A stretch of 55,042 bases of DNA, taken from the NCBI GenBank assembly GCA_039024315.1, contig JBCCQN010000026.1:1-55042 (forward strand), written 5' to 3'. How positions within the stretch are numbered: position 1 is the first letter of the stretch; each line of letters opens with the position of its first letter. Under the pieces are notes generated by a model, which was not told where the DNA came from, made no database searches, and saw only the letters and a program-made list of their open reading frames with translations. A program made the position numbers and the translations under genes. The stretch comes from JBCAWW01 sp039024315. GTDB lineage: Bacteria > Bacteroidota > Bacteroidia > J057. This document shows positions 16,790 through 25,131 of this stretch, in pieces.

Positions 16790-17815
16790 ATGGCAAAATC
16801 TAAATTAGAGTACATTTGGCTTGATGGCTCAAAACCCACTCAAGGCCTTAGAAGTAAAACAAAAATTGTATCGGACTTTAGCGGCAAACTGGAAGATTGT
16901 CCTACTTGGAGTTTTGATGGCTCCTCGACAGAACAAGCAGAAGGGGGTTCTTCTGACTGTCTGCTAAAGCCTGTATATATCTGTCCTGATCCAGTAATCA
17001 AGAATGGTTTCCTTGTGCTTACTGAAGTATTGAACGCAGACGGTACTCCTCATGAAACCAATGCAAGAGCTACCATTGACGATGACAATGCTGATTTCTG
17101 GTTCGGATTTGAACAAGAATATTTCCTCTGGGACCCAGAAACTGATAAGCCATTAGGTTTCCCTCACAATGGTTATCCAGCTCCACAAGGTCCTTATTAC
17201 TGTGGTGTGGGAGGCAATGCCGTGTTTGGACGTGATTTCAAAGACGAGCACCTTGATCTCTGCTTAGAAGCAGGTCTTAATGTGGAAGGAACTAATGGCG
17301 AGGTTGCCGCTGGTCAGTGGGAATGGCAAGTATTTGCCAAAGGTGCAAAACTAGCTGGAGACCAAGTTTGGATCGGTCGCTACCTCATGGAAAGACTGTC
17401 TGAGAAATATGGTCTATTTATCGAATACCACCCAAAACCACTAGGTGATACTGACTGGAACGGCTCTGGGATGCACGCCAACTTTTCCAACTCTTTTATC
17501 CGTACTGCTGGATCAAAAGAGAAAATCGAGCAAGTCTGTGAAGCATTTCGTGGCGTAGTAGATGAGCACATTGCAGTATATGGTGCCTACAATGATCAGC
17601 GTTTGACTGGCAAGCACGAAACTGCCGCAATTGACGAATTTTCATATGGAGTTTCTGATAGAGGAGCTTCCATTCGTATCCCTGTCTTCACCGTAAACAA
17701 CGGATGGAGCGGATACCTAGAAGATAGACGCCCTGCATCCAATGCAGATCCATACAAAGTGGCGGCAAGAATTGTCAAGACGGTCAGCAATGCTGCCGTT
17801 ACTGCCAATGCTTAG
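16790..17815 (+). CDS. glnA: Glutamine synthetase, type II (eukaryotic-like)
   Basis: This 341-residue enzyme makes glutamine from glutamate, ammonia and ATP in the cytoplasm. The length and motifs are those of GSII, not the longer GSI or GSIII. The beta-grasp domain spans about 1-100, with LEYIWLDGS, KTKIVSDFSGKLEDCPTWSFDGSST and CLLKPVYICPDP. The catalytic domain has FGFEQEYFLWD with metal-binding Glu residues, NGEVAAGQWEWQV, and NGSGMHANFS. Near the end are RLTGKHETAAIDEFSYGVSDRGASIRIP and EDRRPASNADPY. The GSI adenylylation-site region is absent, as expected for GSII. A strong terminator follows. With gltBD and amt close by, it forms the GS-GOGAT route. Confidence 0.95.
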   Translation: MAKSKLEYIWLDGSKPTQGLRSKTKIVSDFSGKLEDCPTWSFDGSSTEQAEGGSSDCLLKPVYICPDPVIKNGFLVLTEVLNADGTPHETNARATIDDDNADFWFGFEQEYFLWDPETDKPLGFPHNGYPAPQGPYYCGVGGNAVFGRDFKDEHLDLCLEAGLNVEGTNGEVAAGQWEWQVFAKGAKLAGDQVWIGRYLMERLSEKYGLFIEYHPKPLGDTDWNGSGMHANFSNSFIRTAGSKEKIEQVCEAFRGVVDEHIAVYGAYNDQRLTGKHETAAIDEFSYGVSDRGASIRIPVFTVNNGWSGYLEDRRPASNADPYKVAARIVKTVSNAAVTANA

Positions 17816-17848
17816 GCGAATCGCTTAAGCAGTTTATTTTGTACGGGA

Positions 17849-17885
17849 AGCCGTTCCACCTTTGGTGGATCGGCTACTTTTTTTT
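17849..17885 (+). terminator. Rho-independent terminator after glnA
   Basis: AGCCG-TT-CCACC pairs with GGTGG-AT-CGGCT around a TTT loop, followed by an eight-T tract. The T-tract also supplies the stop codon of the hydrolase fragment on the other strand. Confidence 0.85.
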
Positions 17886-18011
17886 ATGAAGCTTTGGCCA
17901 GTGAACGTACCATTTCGACAATTTTGCCGGGGCATTCCCAAAGCATCATGTTACCGGCATCTGTGCCCCATTGGAGTCGAGCGTTCGGCAAAGCCGCAGC
18001 CATAAGCAAAG
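17884..18011 (-). pseudogene. Decayed 3' fragment of an alpha/beta hydrolase gene
   Basis: Read on the minus strand, 17886-18011 matches the 3' end of the intact hydrolase gene (19081-19206), with about ten differences in 126 bp by eye. The frame is kept and encodes MAAALPNARLQWGTDAGNMM, then LWECPGKIVEMVRSLAKAS and a TAA stop. The intact gene reads WVPDAGNMMVWECPGK at the same place. Similarity stops abruptly upstream, so about 280 codons and the start are missing. One stop is read from the glnA terminator T-run. It is a relic of duplication or recombination flanking the orphan gene. Confidence 0.8.
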
Positions 18012-18444
18012 GCGTTACCAAACTTTTTCTAACACTAATGAAGAACTCAGTATGTATTGATATTCAGCTTGTTAGTCTTCTAAATCAATAAGAGTTCAAA
18101 AAGGTAAGCAATAAGGGTTTTCCTACTCATATTTTTCAAAAATTATCCGTCCTGTAATTTTCAATCTCACCAAAACTTTAATTGATAATTTATCATAAAA
18201 TTGGCCCATAAAGTATGGATATATTAATTAATATGGCTGTTTTTGGGAAATATTTTAATTTCTTGTCAAAAAACTTTATATTAATTATGATGACAAGAAT
18301 AATTCTCCCCATCTATTCTGTCAAATAGAATCCTACAAGATGCCACTGATTCCTTTTGTCTGTTTTTAGATTCAGGTCTAATTACAATTGATAGGGATCC
18401 TCAGATACCTAAGATGCTTTAGAAGTAGACTAACTCATACGAAT
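18012..18444. other. AT-rich gap between hydrolase fragment and orphan gene
   Basis: This 433-bp stretch has no credible gene and is visibly richer in A+T than the flanking housekeeping genes. An inverted repeat TTCTTGTCA (18260-18268) and TGACAAGAA (18291-18299) has 22 nt between arms and could be a hairpin or an operator. GGCCCATAAAGTAT near 18204 resembles a segment upstream of glnA. No promoter with both boxes was found. Confidence 0.5.
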
Positions 18445-19065
18445 ATGGTAGCCTTTGATACTAACTCAACCAGCGGAGATGAGCATGTTGAACTGGTCTC
18501 CCTTCCAGCACATAATTATCAATCAGCTCTGAATGCATACAAAAGAATAGCTGAATACACGAGTAAAGCAAAAAAAAGCATCTATTTCCTTGATGGAGGG
18601 AGCCTGAGGAGGCATGTTGAGAGTTTGAGATTTTCTAAAAAGGTATCTAGATCAGTGGCAAGACAAAATTTTTTTAAAGGTATTATGGCAAAAATAGGCC
18701 TAACCGAAGGATTGGAGTATCAGGCAATCTTTCAAGTACCTAAAAATGAAAGTTTACGCCTTATTCTTAGGTCTGATATTCCATTGCTAGATCATGCTTG
18801 GAATCTTTCCTTGTTGAGTAATAATGATCCAAATTGCTCATTAAGAACATGCTGGCCTTGTTCAGGCCAATCATTTATGATCATTGATAGACTATATCTA
18901 ATTAGTCTATTAGATACTGATGACACTAGAGAAGGTAAATACTATTTGGAAGCATTTGAAATTAGAAAAGATGCAAGTGGCAAATCAATTATCCCTTATC
19001 TAAATAAATTCTTGAACTACAGGAAAAGATCTAAAATCATTACCCCAGAGTTATTTTATGAGTGA
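18445..19065 (+). CDS. Orphan protein of unknown function in AT-rich insert
   Basis: This 206-residue soluble protein begins MVAFDTNSTSGDEHVELVSL. A TTG 57 nt upstream would extend it, but the ATG is preferred. It has no signal peptide or membrane segment. Visible features are KSIYFLDGGSLRRHVESL near residue 40, YQAIFQVPKNESLRLILRSD near 100, a Cys pair in RTCWPCSGQSFMIIDRLYLISLL near 145, and a basic tail (FLNYRKRSKIITPELFYE). The alternation around SFMIIDRLYLISLL faintly recalls the second half of phospholipase D-like folds, but the HxK motif is absent, so this is speculation. Codon use is AT-rich compared with neighbours. It sits between a hydrolase fragment and the intact hydrolase, which suggests acquisition by transfer or recombination. 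Confidence 0.55.
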   Translation: MVAFDTNSTSGDEHVELVSLPAHNYQSALNAYKRIAEYTSKAKKSIYFLDGGSLRRHVESLRFSKKVSRSVARQNFFKGIMAKIGLTEGLEYQAIFQVPKNESLRLILRSDIPLLDHAWNLSLLSNNDPNCSLRTCWPCSGQSFMIIDRLYLISLLDTDDTREGKYYLEAFEIRKDASGKSIIPYLNKFLNYRKRSKIITPELFYE

Positions 19066-19078
19066 ATTGCCATCTAAG

Positions 19079-20041
19079 TCATGAAGCTTTGGCCAGCGAA
19101 CGTACCATTTCGACAATTTTGCCGGGACATTCCCAAACCATCATATTGCCGGCATCTGGGACCCATTCGAGTCGAGCGTTCGGCAAAGCCGCAGCCATAC
19201 GCAAAGCATGCTCCGGCCGTAAGCGACGATCATCAGGACTAGCTGCGACAATATAGGGGATTTGGATTTCATTCAAACGATCATAAAAGTTGCCTTCGGC
19301 ATGCCCAGGTAGTATAGGTAATAGGTGCTTTAGGGGATGTTTTTTGGCAAGTTCAAGCCAGACGCGGATACTCGAAAAGGAGGTAGATTGGTCAAAGAAG
19401 GTGGTGGCATAGCCGAACGCCAGAAGCCGATTTTTTAATAACTGTTTGGCAAGGCCCGTTTCAATTAGGCCTCTAGCAAATCTATTTTGAGGAGTTCCGG
19501 CAAGCATATTTCCGGCAAAGCCTGCTACTGACACCACTCCCTTGATCCGGCGGGAAGCCTGTTCTTGATATTTGAGCAAATACTGAATAGTCAAAAAAGC
19601 ACCACTAGAATGACCAACCAAAATACCATTCCACACTTTGAAATGCGCAAGCACCGCTTCGAGATCTTCTACCATGGCTTGACTATTGATGCCATTTTTT
19701 CCGACACTCGAAGCACCGTGCCCACGCTGATCAAAAGTGATAACTTTAAAACCATAGCCAGCTAAGAGTTTCCACATCAAATTCATACTCACACTGGAGA
19801 TCCCCGCATCATGCAGCAAAACCACTGGAATGCCAGATCCCTTGTGGAATGCTTTCAAGCGGGTACCGTCTGGGCGTTCGATCCAAATTTCGACCCCATC
19901 AGGCCCCATTCGAAGCGATTTTTCTCCACTAGCGTCAGGATTTTCTTTGATCTGGTACCAACGCGCAATAAGTGCGATAAGCATAACCCCCAAAAATATT
20001 CCACCGGCACAAAAAATGCCTAGCAATATACTTAACAGCAT
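19079..20041 (-). CDS. Alpha/beta hydrolase, membrane-anchored
   Basis: This is a 320-residue alpha/beta-hydrolase-fold enzyme. An N-terminal membrane segment (LLSILLGIFCAGGIFLGVMLIALIARWY) would anchor it with the catalytic domain on one side. The fold marks are VVLLHDAGISSVSMNLMW with the oxyanion region, VITFDQRGHGASS, and the nucleophile elbow LVGHSSGAF (Ser in GHSSG). A late Asp in VAASPDDRRLRPEHALRM is a likely triad acid. The usual late catalytic His is not obvious; the matching stretch reads WVPDAGNMMVWECPG where many relatives have GH. Activity is therefore uncertain. A truncated second copy of its 3' end lies at 17884-18011. Confidence 0.82.
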   Translation of the reverse strand: MLLSILLGIFCAGGIFLGVMLIALIARWYQIKENPDASGEKSLRMGPDGVEIWIERPDGTRLKAFHKGSGIPVVLLHDAGISSVSMNLMWKLLAGYGFKVITFDQRGHGASSVGKNGINSQAMVEDLEAVLAHFKVWNGILVGHSSGAFLTIQYLLKYQEQASRRIKGVVSVAGFAGNMLAGTPQNRFARGLIETGLAKQLLKNRLLAFGYATTFFDQSTSFSSIRVWLELAKKHPLKHLLPILPGHAEGNFYDRLNEIQIPYIVAASPDDRRLRPEHALRMAAALPNARLEWVPDAGNMMVWECPGKIVEMVRSLAKAS

Positions 20042-20580
20042 GGCTATTTTCCCTTTACTGAGTTTGCTAGTAAAAACTTACAAAGCTTATATCAAAAAAA
20101 CGACTGCAAAACAATAAAGTTTATCACTTACGAACGTTAGGAAGTTATGACATTTGTAATAGTAGCCGCATATTATTTACCAAGTGACAAAATAAGCCCA
20201 AATACGTGCTTATTAGCTTCGTAAAAATGAGGCCGTATTTTCAATATTTTAAATTTATAAAAAATGGAATCTAAGGATCAGCTGCCAAAAGACTCCTAAT
20301 GCAGCCGCTCAAAAGCATAAAATTGGTATTTGATTGAGGGGTATGAATTGTTGAATATTCCAGCGTTAAAAATATTCCTCAGACTATTCAAAAAATCCTA
20401 TTAATAGATTGACACCAAACGAGGTAATTCATTAAACATTTTTTAACAATTGGGCTATTTTTTAATGCATATTTGAATATTTATAGAAGAGTTATATATT
20501 TGTTCTTGCCGCAATTATAGGAATCGTAGGCTCAAGGCCCCCCAGCCTTTCTCAAAAAGTACTATTCAATCCAGGATCCC
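20042..20580. other. Intergenic region upstream of gltB
   Basis: This is 539 bp of AT-rich DNA between the divergent hydrolase and gltB genes, without a credible gene. The only clear signal is the promoter candidate at 20472-20502. No known riboswitch or tRNA fold was recognised. Confidence 0.6.
20472..20502 (+). promoter_or_regulatory. Candidate gltB promoter (TTTG-N19-TAnnTTTG)
   Basis: TTTG at 20472-20475 and TATATTTG at 20495-20502 are separated by exactly 19 nt, the same layout as upstream of glnA. The predicted start lies near 20508, giving a leader of about 70 nt before the gltB ATG. Confidence 0.65.
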
Positions 20581-23500
20581 ATGGTGGAAAGTGATCAATC
20601 TGTCCAAGGGGAACAGTCTCTCTATGTTCCTCAATTAGAACACGACGCCTGTGGTATTGGCTTCATCGCTCATATCAAAGGCCAAAAATCTCATCAAACT
20701 GTAGAGGACGCTCTTAGCATGTTGACCAACATGGAGCACAGAGGTGCATGCGGCTGTGATCCACAAACTGGCGATGGAGCGGGAATCTTAATTCAAGTAC
20801 CAGACACTTTTCTAAGAGAGGAGCTTTCACTGCAAAATATTGACTTGCCGAAGGCGGGAAAATATGGAGTTGGAATGTGTTTTTTTCCCGATGATGACAG
20901 GGTGCAACAAGCCTGTAAAGAAGAGATCAAAAAATTTAGTAAAAAGCTAAATGTCAATGTTTTAGGCTACAGGAAAGTCGCTTATTCTGAAGTAGGAATT
21001 GGCAAGGATGCTTTAAAGGTCAGCCCAAGAGTAGAGCAACTTTTTGTAACCTCAATAGTCGAGGTTTCTGCCAAAGATTTAGAGCGTAAACTCTATATCT
21101 TGCGCCGAGCGATTAGCAACTATATTCAAAAAAAGTTAGCAGGTGGCAGTGAGTTTTACTTCACCTCTTTTTCGCATAAAACCATCGTCTATAAAGGACA
21201 ATTACGAACCGATCAGGTACGTTCCTTTTTCCTTGACCTCCACGACGAGCGAGTTGTTTCTGCCCTCGCGCTTGTTCATTCTCGCTTCTCGACCAATACT
21301 TTTCCCAATTGGCGTCTCGCGCAACCTTTCCGCTACATTGCTCACAATGGAGAGATCAATACCATTCGCGGTAATGTAAACTGGATGCGCTCCAAAGAAG
21401 CACTCATGGAATGCGATGCCTTTAGCAAGGAGGAGATGGAAATGCTTTTTCCCATTTGTGATAACCAGCAATCTGACTCTTCCAATCTTGATGCCATCGT
21501 CGAATTACTCGTCATGAGTGGCCGTAGTTTGCCACACGTAATGATGATGCTGATCCCGGAGGCTTGGCAAGACAATGATCTCATGGATGAAGATCGTAAA
21601 GCATTTTATGAGTATCACTCCACTATGATGGAACCATGGGATGGACCAGCTTCTATCTGCTTTACAGATGGTGAGATTGTAGGTGCTACTTTGGATCGCA
21701 ATGGTTTGCGTCCTTCTCGCTACACCCTTACTAAAGATGATCGGCTTATCATGGCCTCTGAAGCAGGTGCTTTACCGATAGATCCTTCCCTCGCTATCGA
21801 AAAAGGCCGATTGCAACCAGGTAAGATCTTTGTCCTCGATATGAAAAAAGGTCGTATCATCAGGGATGAAGAACTCAAAAAAGAGATTTGTCAGAGTCGG
21901 CCATATCGTCGTTGGCTGCTAAAATACAAGATGCACCTGTCCGAATTATTGGCGCCACCGATTCCTCCCAAGCGGATCACAGACCCAGTCATGCTCAGAC
22001 AGCGTCAACAACTCTTTGGCATTACTTCCGAAGAGCTCAAGATGGTGCTCAGTCCCATGGCCGATACCGGTAAAGAGCCGATTGGTTCAATGGGAGCAGA
22101 TACTCCGCTAGCGATTCTTTCCAATCAGAGTCAGCATATTTCTCACTACTTCAAACAGTTATTTGCCCAGGTTTCCAACCCTCCCATCGATCCTATCAGG
22201 GAGAAGTTAGTGATGTCTCTACAAACCTGGATTGGTAGTAGTAAAAACGTGCTCGCAGAGACTCCAGAGGGCTGTAAACAGATTAGTCTCCCCCATCCCA
22301 TCTTGACAGGAGATGAGTTTGAAAAAATTCGCCAGATCCGTCACCCTGATTATCAGACGATCATTTTGGATGGTACTTTCGCCCTCGGCGAACGCTTGGA
22401 ATCTGCCGTGGATCGGCTCTGCCTAGAAGCGAGTCAAGCCCTCGCCAATGGGGCTAATATCCTCATTATCAGCGACCGAAATATCGGCCCAGAACGTGCA
22501 CCTATCCCTGCTCTCATAGCCGTTAGTGCCGTTCATCACCATCTGATTCGCAGCGGTAATCGAGGATTAGCGACACTTGTATTAGAAACAGGTGAAGCCC
22601 GCGAGGTGCATCATTTCGCCACCCTTATTGGCTATGGCGCCTTGGCGATTCACCCCTACATGGCCTATGAAAGTATCCATGCATACAGTTATACCGACCC
22701 AAAATTGATGGGCCGCCCTATTCCAGAGATCCAAAACAACTACATCCAATCGATCAATTACGGGCTGCGTAAGGTACTCTCCAAAATGGGGATCTCTACC
22801 CTACAATCTTATCATGGCGCCATGATTTTTGAAATCTTGGGACTGAGTAAAGCTGTAGTGGATAAATGTTTTACGGGCAGTGTCTCCCGGATCGAAGGAT
22901 TGGGATTTGAGGATATCGCCAAAGAAATATTGATCAGGCATAAACTAGCTTTCCAGTCTGACGCGGCAACAAGTTTAGAAGTCGGTGGTCTCTATCAATG
23001 GAAGCGAAAAGGGGAAAAACACCTACTCAACCCTAAGACTATTCATTTACTACAAAAGTCCACTCGCACTAATGATTATCAACTCTTCAAGGAATATTCT
23101 ACGGAGATCAATTCGCATCTAGAAAAGACCATCACCTTGAGACATCTGCTTGATTTTCAGGGTGGTAAAGAAATTTCCATTGATGAGGTAGAACCCGTAG
23201 AAAGTATCCTCAAACGATTTGCTACCGGAGCCATGTCCTTTGGCTCGCTTTCCCACGAAGCTCACTCTACTTTGGCCATTGCGATGAATCGTATCGGCGG
23301 TAAGAGTAACAGCGGAGAAGGAGGCGAAGACGAAGCGAGGTATCGAGTAAGCGAAAACGGTGATTGGGAGCGCTCTGCGGTGAAACAGGTTGCCTCTGGA
23401 AGATTTGGGGTAACCAGCTACTATCTCTCCGAAGCTGATGAACTGCAAATCAAAATGGCGCAGGGTGCTAAGCCCGGCGAAGGGGGGCAACTCCCTGGTC

Positions 23501-25113
23501 ATAAGGTAGATGAGTGGATCGGTCGAGTACGCCATGCCACGCCCGGAGTTGGACTGATCTCTCCTCCTCCCCACCACGATATTTACTCAATCGAAGATTT
23601 GGCCCAGCTAATCTACGACCTTAAAAATGCAAACCGTGAGGCTAGAATTAGCGTCAAACTGGTTTCAGAAGCAGGTGTTGGTACCATTGCAGCAGGAGTA
23701 TCTAAAGCCCATGCAGATCATATCCTGATTTCAGGTAGCGATGGAGGTACAGGTGCTTCCCCGCTTAGTTCTATCAGACATGCGGGCCTCCCTTGGGAAC
23801 TAGGCCTAGCCGAAGCCCACCAAACCCTCGTCAAAAACGACCTGCGGAGTCGCGTTACGCTGCAAGTTGATGGTCAGATTCGTACGGGCCGAGATATGGC
23901 AATTGCGACCTTATTGGGTGCGGAAGAATGGGGCGTAGCGACTGCAGCATTAATCGTAGAAGGCTGTATCATGATGCGCAAGTGCCACCTCAATACCTGC
24001 CCTGTAGGAATTGCCACCCAAGATCCGGAGTTGAGAAAACTCTTTTCGGGAAGAGCAGAAGACGTAGTAAACTTCTTTACGTTCCTCGCCGAGGAAATGA
24101 GAGAATATATGGCTAAGCTCGGCTTCAAGACTGTAACAGAAATGGTCGGCCAAGTCCAGCATCTCAAAGTCAAAGATGATCTTGACCACTGGAAGCTCAA
24201 AACGATTGACTTCAGCCCGATTTTGTACAAGGCGGAGGCCAATGCAAAAGTAGGTCTCTATAAACAGATCGAGCAAGATCATGGCATCGATGAGGTAGTG
24301 GATTGGGAGCTATTAGCCTCGGCTCGTTCTACGCTCAACGATCGCTTGCCAACCTTTAAGACTTATTCTCTTCGTAGTGTGGACCGCTCCGTCGGAACGC
24401 TCATCTCTAATGAAATTTCGAAGGCGTTCAAATCCAAAGGGCTGCCTCAAGGGTCGCTACATTTTAAATTTAGAGGCAGTGCTGGCCAAAGTTTTGGTGC
24501 TTTTGCCGCACCAGGCCTGCGACTCGAACTGGAAGGAGAGGCCAATGATTACTTTGGTAAAGGTCTTTCTGGGGCAGAACTTATCGTCTATCCCGACAAA
24601 AATGCAAGCTATCGGGCAGAACGAAACATCATCGTCGGCAATGTGGCCTTTTATGGGGCGACTGCTGGTGAAGCCTATATCAACGGCCTTGCGGGTGAAC
24701 GTTTTGCCGTTCGAAACTCAGGGGTAAAAGCCGTCGTGGAAGGAGTAGGAGATCATGCTTGCGAATATATGACGGGCGGCACTATTGTCGTCTTAGGACC
24801 AACTGGTCGCAATTTCGCCGCGGGAATGAGTGGGGGTATAGCCTATGTCTATGATCCCAAACAACAGCTTGCAGCTCGCTGCAATATGGGTATGGTAGGC
24901 TTTGAATCACTCGAGTATGAGGATGTCGAATTGCTTCACAAAATGCTCAACCGACACTACACCCTGAGTGGGAGTAAGTTGGGACTTAAGCTGATCAACG
25001 ATTGGCCCAATGCGGTATCCCACTTTATCAAAGTCATGCCGACTGACTACAAAGCAGCTTTGCTCAAACGCAAAACCGCCGAATGGCAGCAACGTAATTC
25101 GCAAACGGCTTAA
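20581..25113 (+). CDS. gltB: Glutamate synthase (GOGAT), large subunit
   Basis: This 1510-residue enzyme converts glutamine and 2-oxoglutarate into two glutamates, with reducing power from the small subunit. The order is: a short propeptide; the class II amidotransferase domain, whose catalytic Cys is probably Cys24 in EHDACGIGF; the central domain; the FMN/2-oxoglutarate synthase domain, with GAMSFGSLSHEAHSTLA and SGSDGGTGASPLSS; and the GXGXG beta-helix C-terminus, with GGTIVVLGPTGRNFAAGMSGG. The 3Fe-4S ligands C1129, C1135 and C1140 are in CIMMRKCHLNTCPVGIATQ. The length is normal for the bacterial enzyme. The ATG at 20581 fits a 23-residue propeptide. gltD starts 18 nt after the stop, so the two form an operon. 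Confidence 0.96.
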   Translation: MVESDQSVQGEQSLYVPQLEHDACGIGFIAHIKGQKSHQTVEDALSMLTNMEHRGACGCDPQTGDGAGILIQVPDTFLREELSLQNIDLPKAGKYGVGMCFFPDDDRVQQACKEEIKKFSKKLNVNVLGYRKVAYSEVGIGKDALKVSPRVEQLFVTSIVEVSAKDLERKLYILRRAISNYIQKKLAGGSEFYFTSFSHKTIVYKGQLRTDQVRSFFLDLHDERVVSALALVHSRFSTNTFPNWRLAQPFRYIAHNGEINTIRGNVNWMRSKEALMECDAFSKEEMEMLFPICDNQQSDSSNLDAIVELLVMSGRSLPHVMMMLIPEAWQDNDLMDEDRKAFYEYHSTMMEPWDGPASICFTDGEIVGATLDRNGLRPSRYTLTKDDRLIMASEAGALPIDPSLAIEKGRLQPGKIFVLDMKKGRIIRDEELKKEICQSRPYRRWLLKYKMHLSELLAPPIPPKRITDPVMLRQRQQLFGITSEELKMVLSPMADTGKEPIGSMGADTPLAILSNQSQHISHYFKQLFAQVSNPPIDPIREKLVMSLQTWIGSSKNVLAETPEGCKQISLPHPILTGDEFEKIRQIRHPDYQTIILDGTFALGERLESAVDRLCLEASQALANGANILIISDRNIGPERAPIPALIAVSAVHHHLIRSGNRGLATLVLETGEAREVHHFATLIGYGALAIHPYMAYESIHAYSYTDPKLMGRPIPEIQNNYIQSINYGLRKVLSKMGISTLQSYHGAMIFEILGLSKAVVDKCFTGSVSRIEGLGFEDIAKEILIRHKLAFQSDAATSLEVGGLYQWKRKGEKHLLNPKTIHLLQKSTRTNDYQLFKEYSTEINSHLEKTITLRHLLDFQGGKEISIDEVEPVESILKRFATGAMSFGSLSHEAHSTLAIAMNRIGGKSNSGEGGEDEARYRVSENGDWERSAVKQVASGRFGVTSYYLSEADELQIKMAQGAKPGEGGQLPGHKVDEWIGRVRHATPGVGLISPPPHHDIYSIEDLAQLIYDLKNANREARISVKLVSEAGVGTIAAGVSKAHADHILISGSDGGTGASPLSSIRHAGLPWELGLAEAHQTLVKNDLRSRVTLQVDGQIRTGRDMAIATLLGAEEWGVATAALIVEGCIMMRKCHLNTCPVGIATQDPELRKLFSGRAEDVVNFFTFLAEEMREYMAKLGFKTVTEMVGQVQHLKVKDDLDHWKLKTIDFSPILYKAEANAKVGLYKQIEQDHGIDEVVDWELLASARSTLNDRLPTFKTYSLRSVDRSVGTLISNEISKAFKSKGLPQGSLHFKFRGSAGQSFGAFAAPGLRLELEGEANDYFGKGLSGAELIVYPDKNASYRAERNIIVGNVAFYGATAGEAYINGLAGERFAVRNSGVKAVVEGVGDHACEYMTGGTIVVLGPTGRNFAAGMSGGIAYVYDPKQQLAARCNMGMVGFESLEYEDVELLHKMLNRHYTLSGSKLGLKLINDWPNAVSHFIKVMPTDYKAALLKRKTAEWQQRNSQTA

Positions 25114-25131
25114 GCTTTCAAACAGACTATT

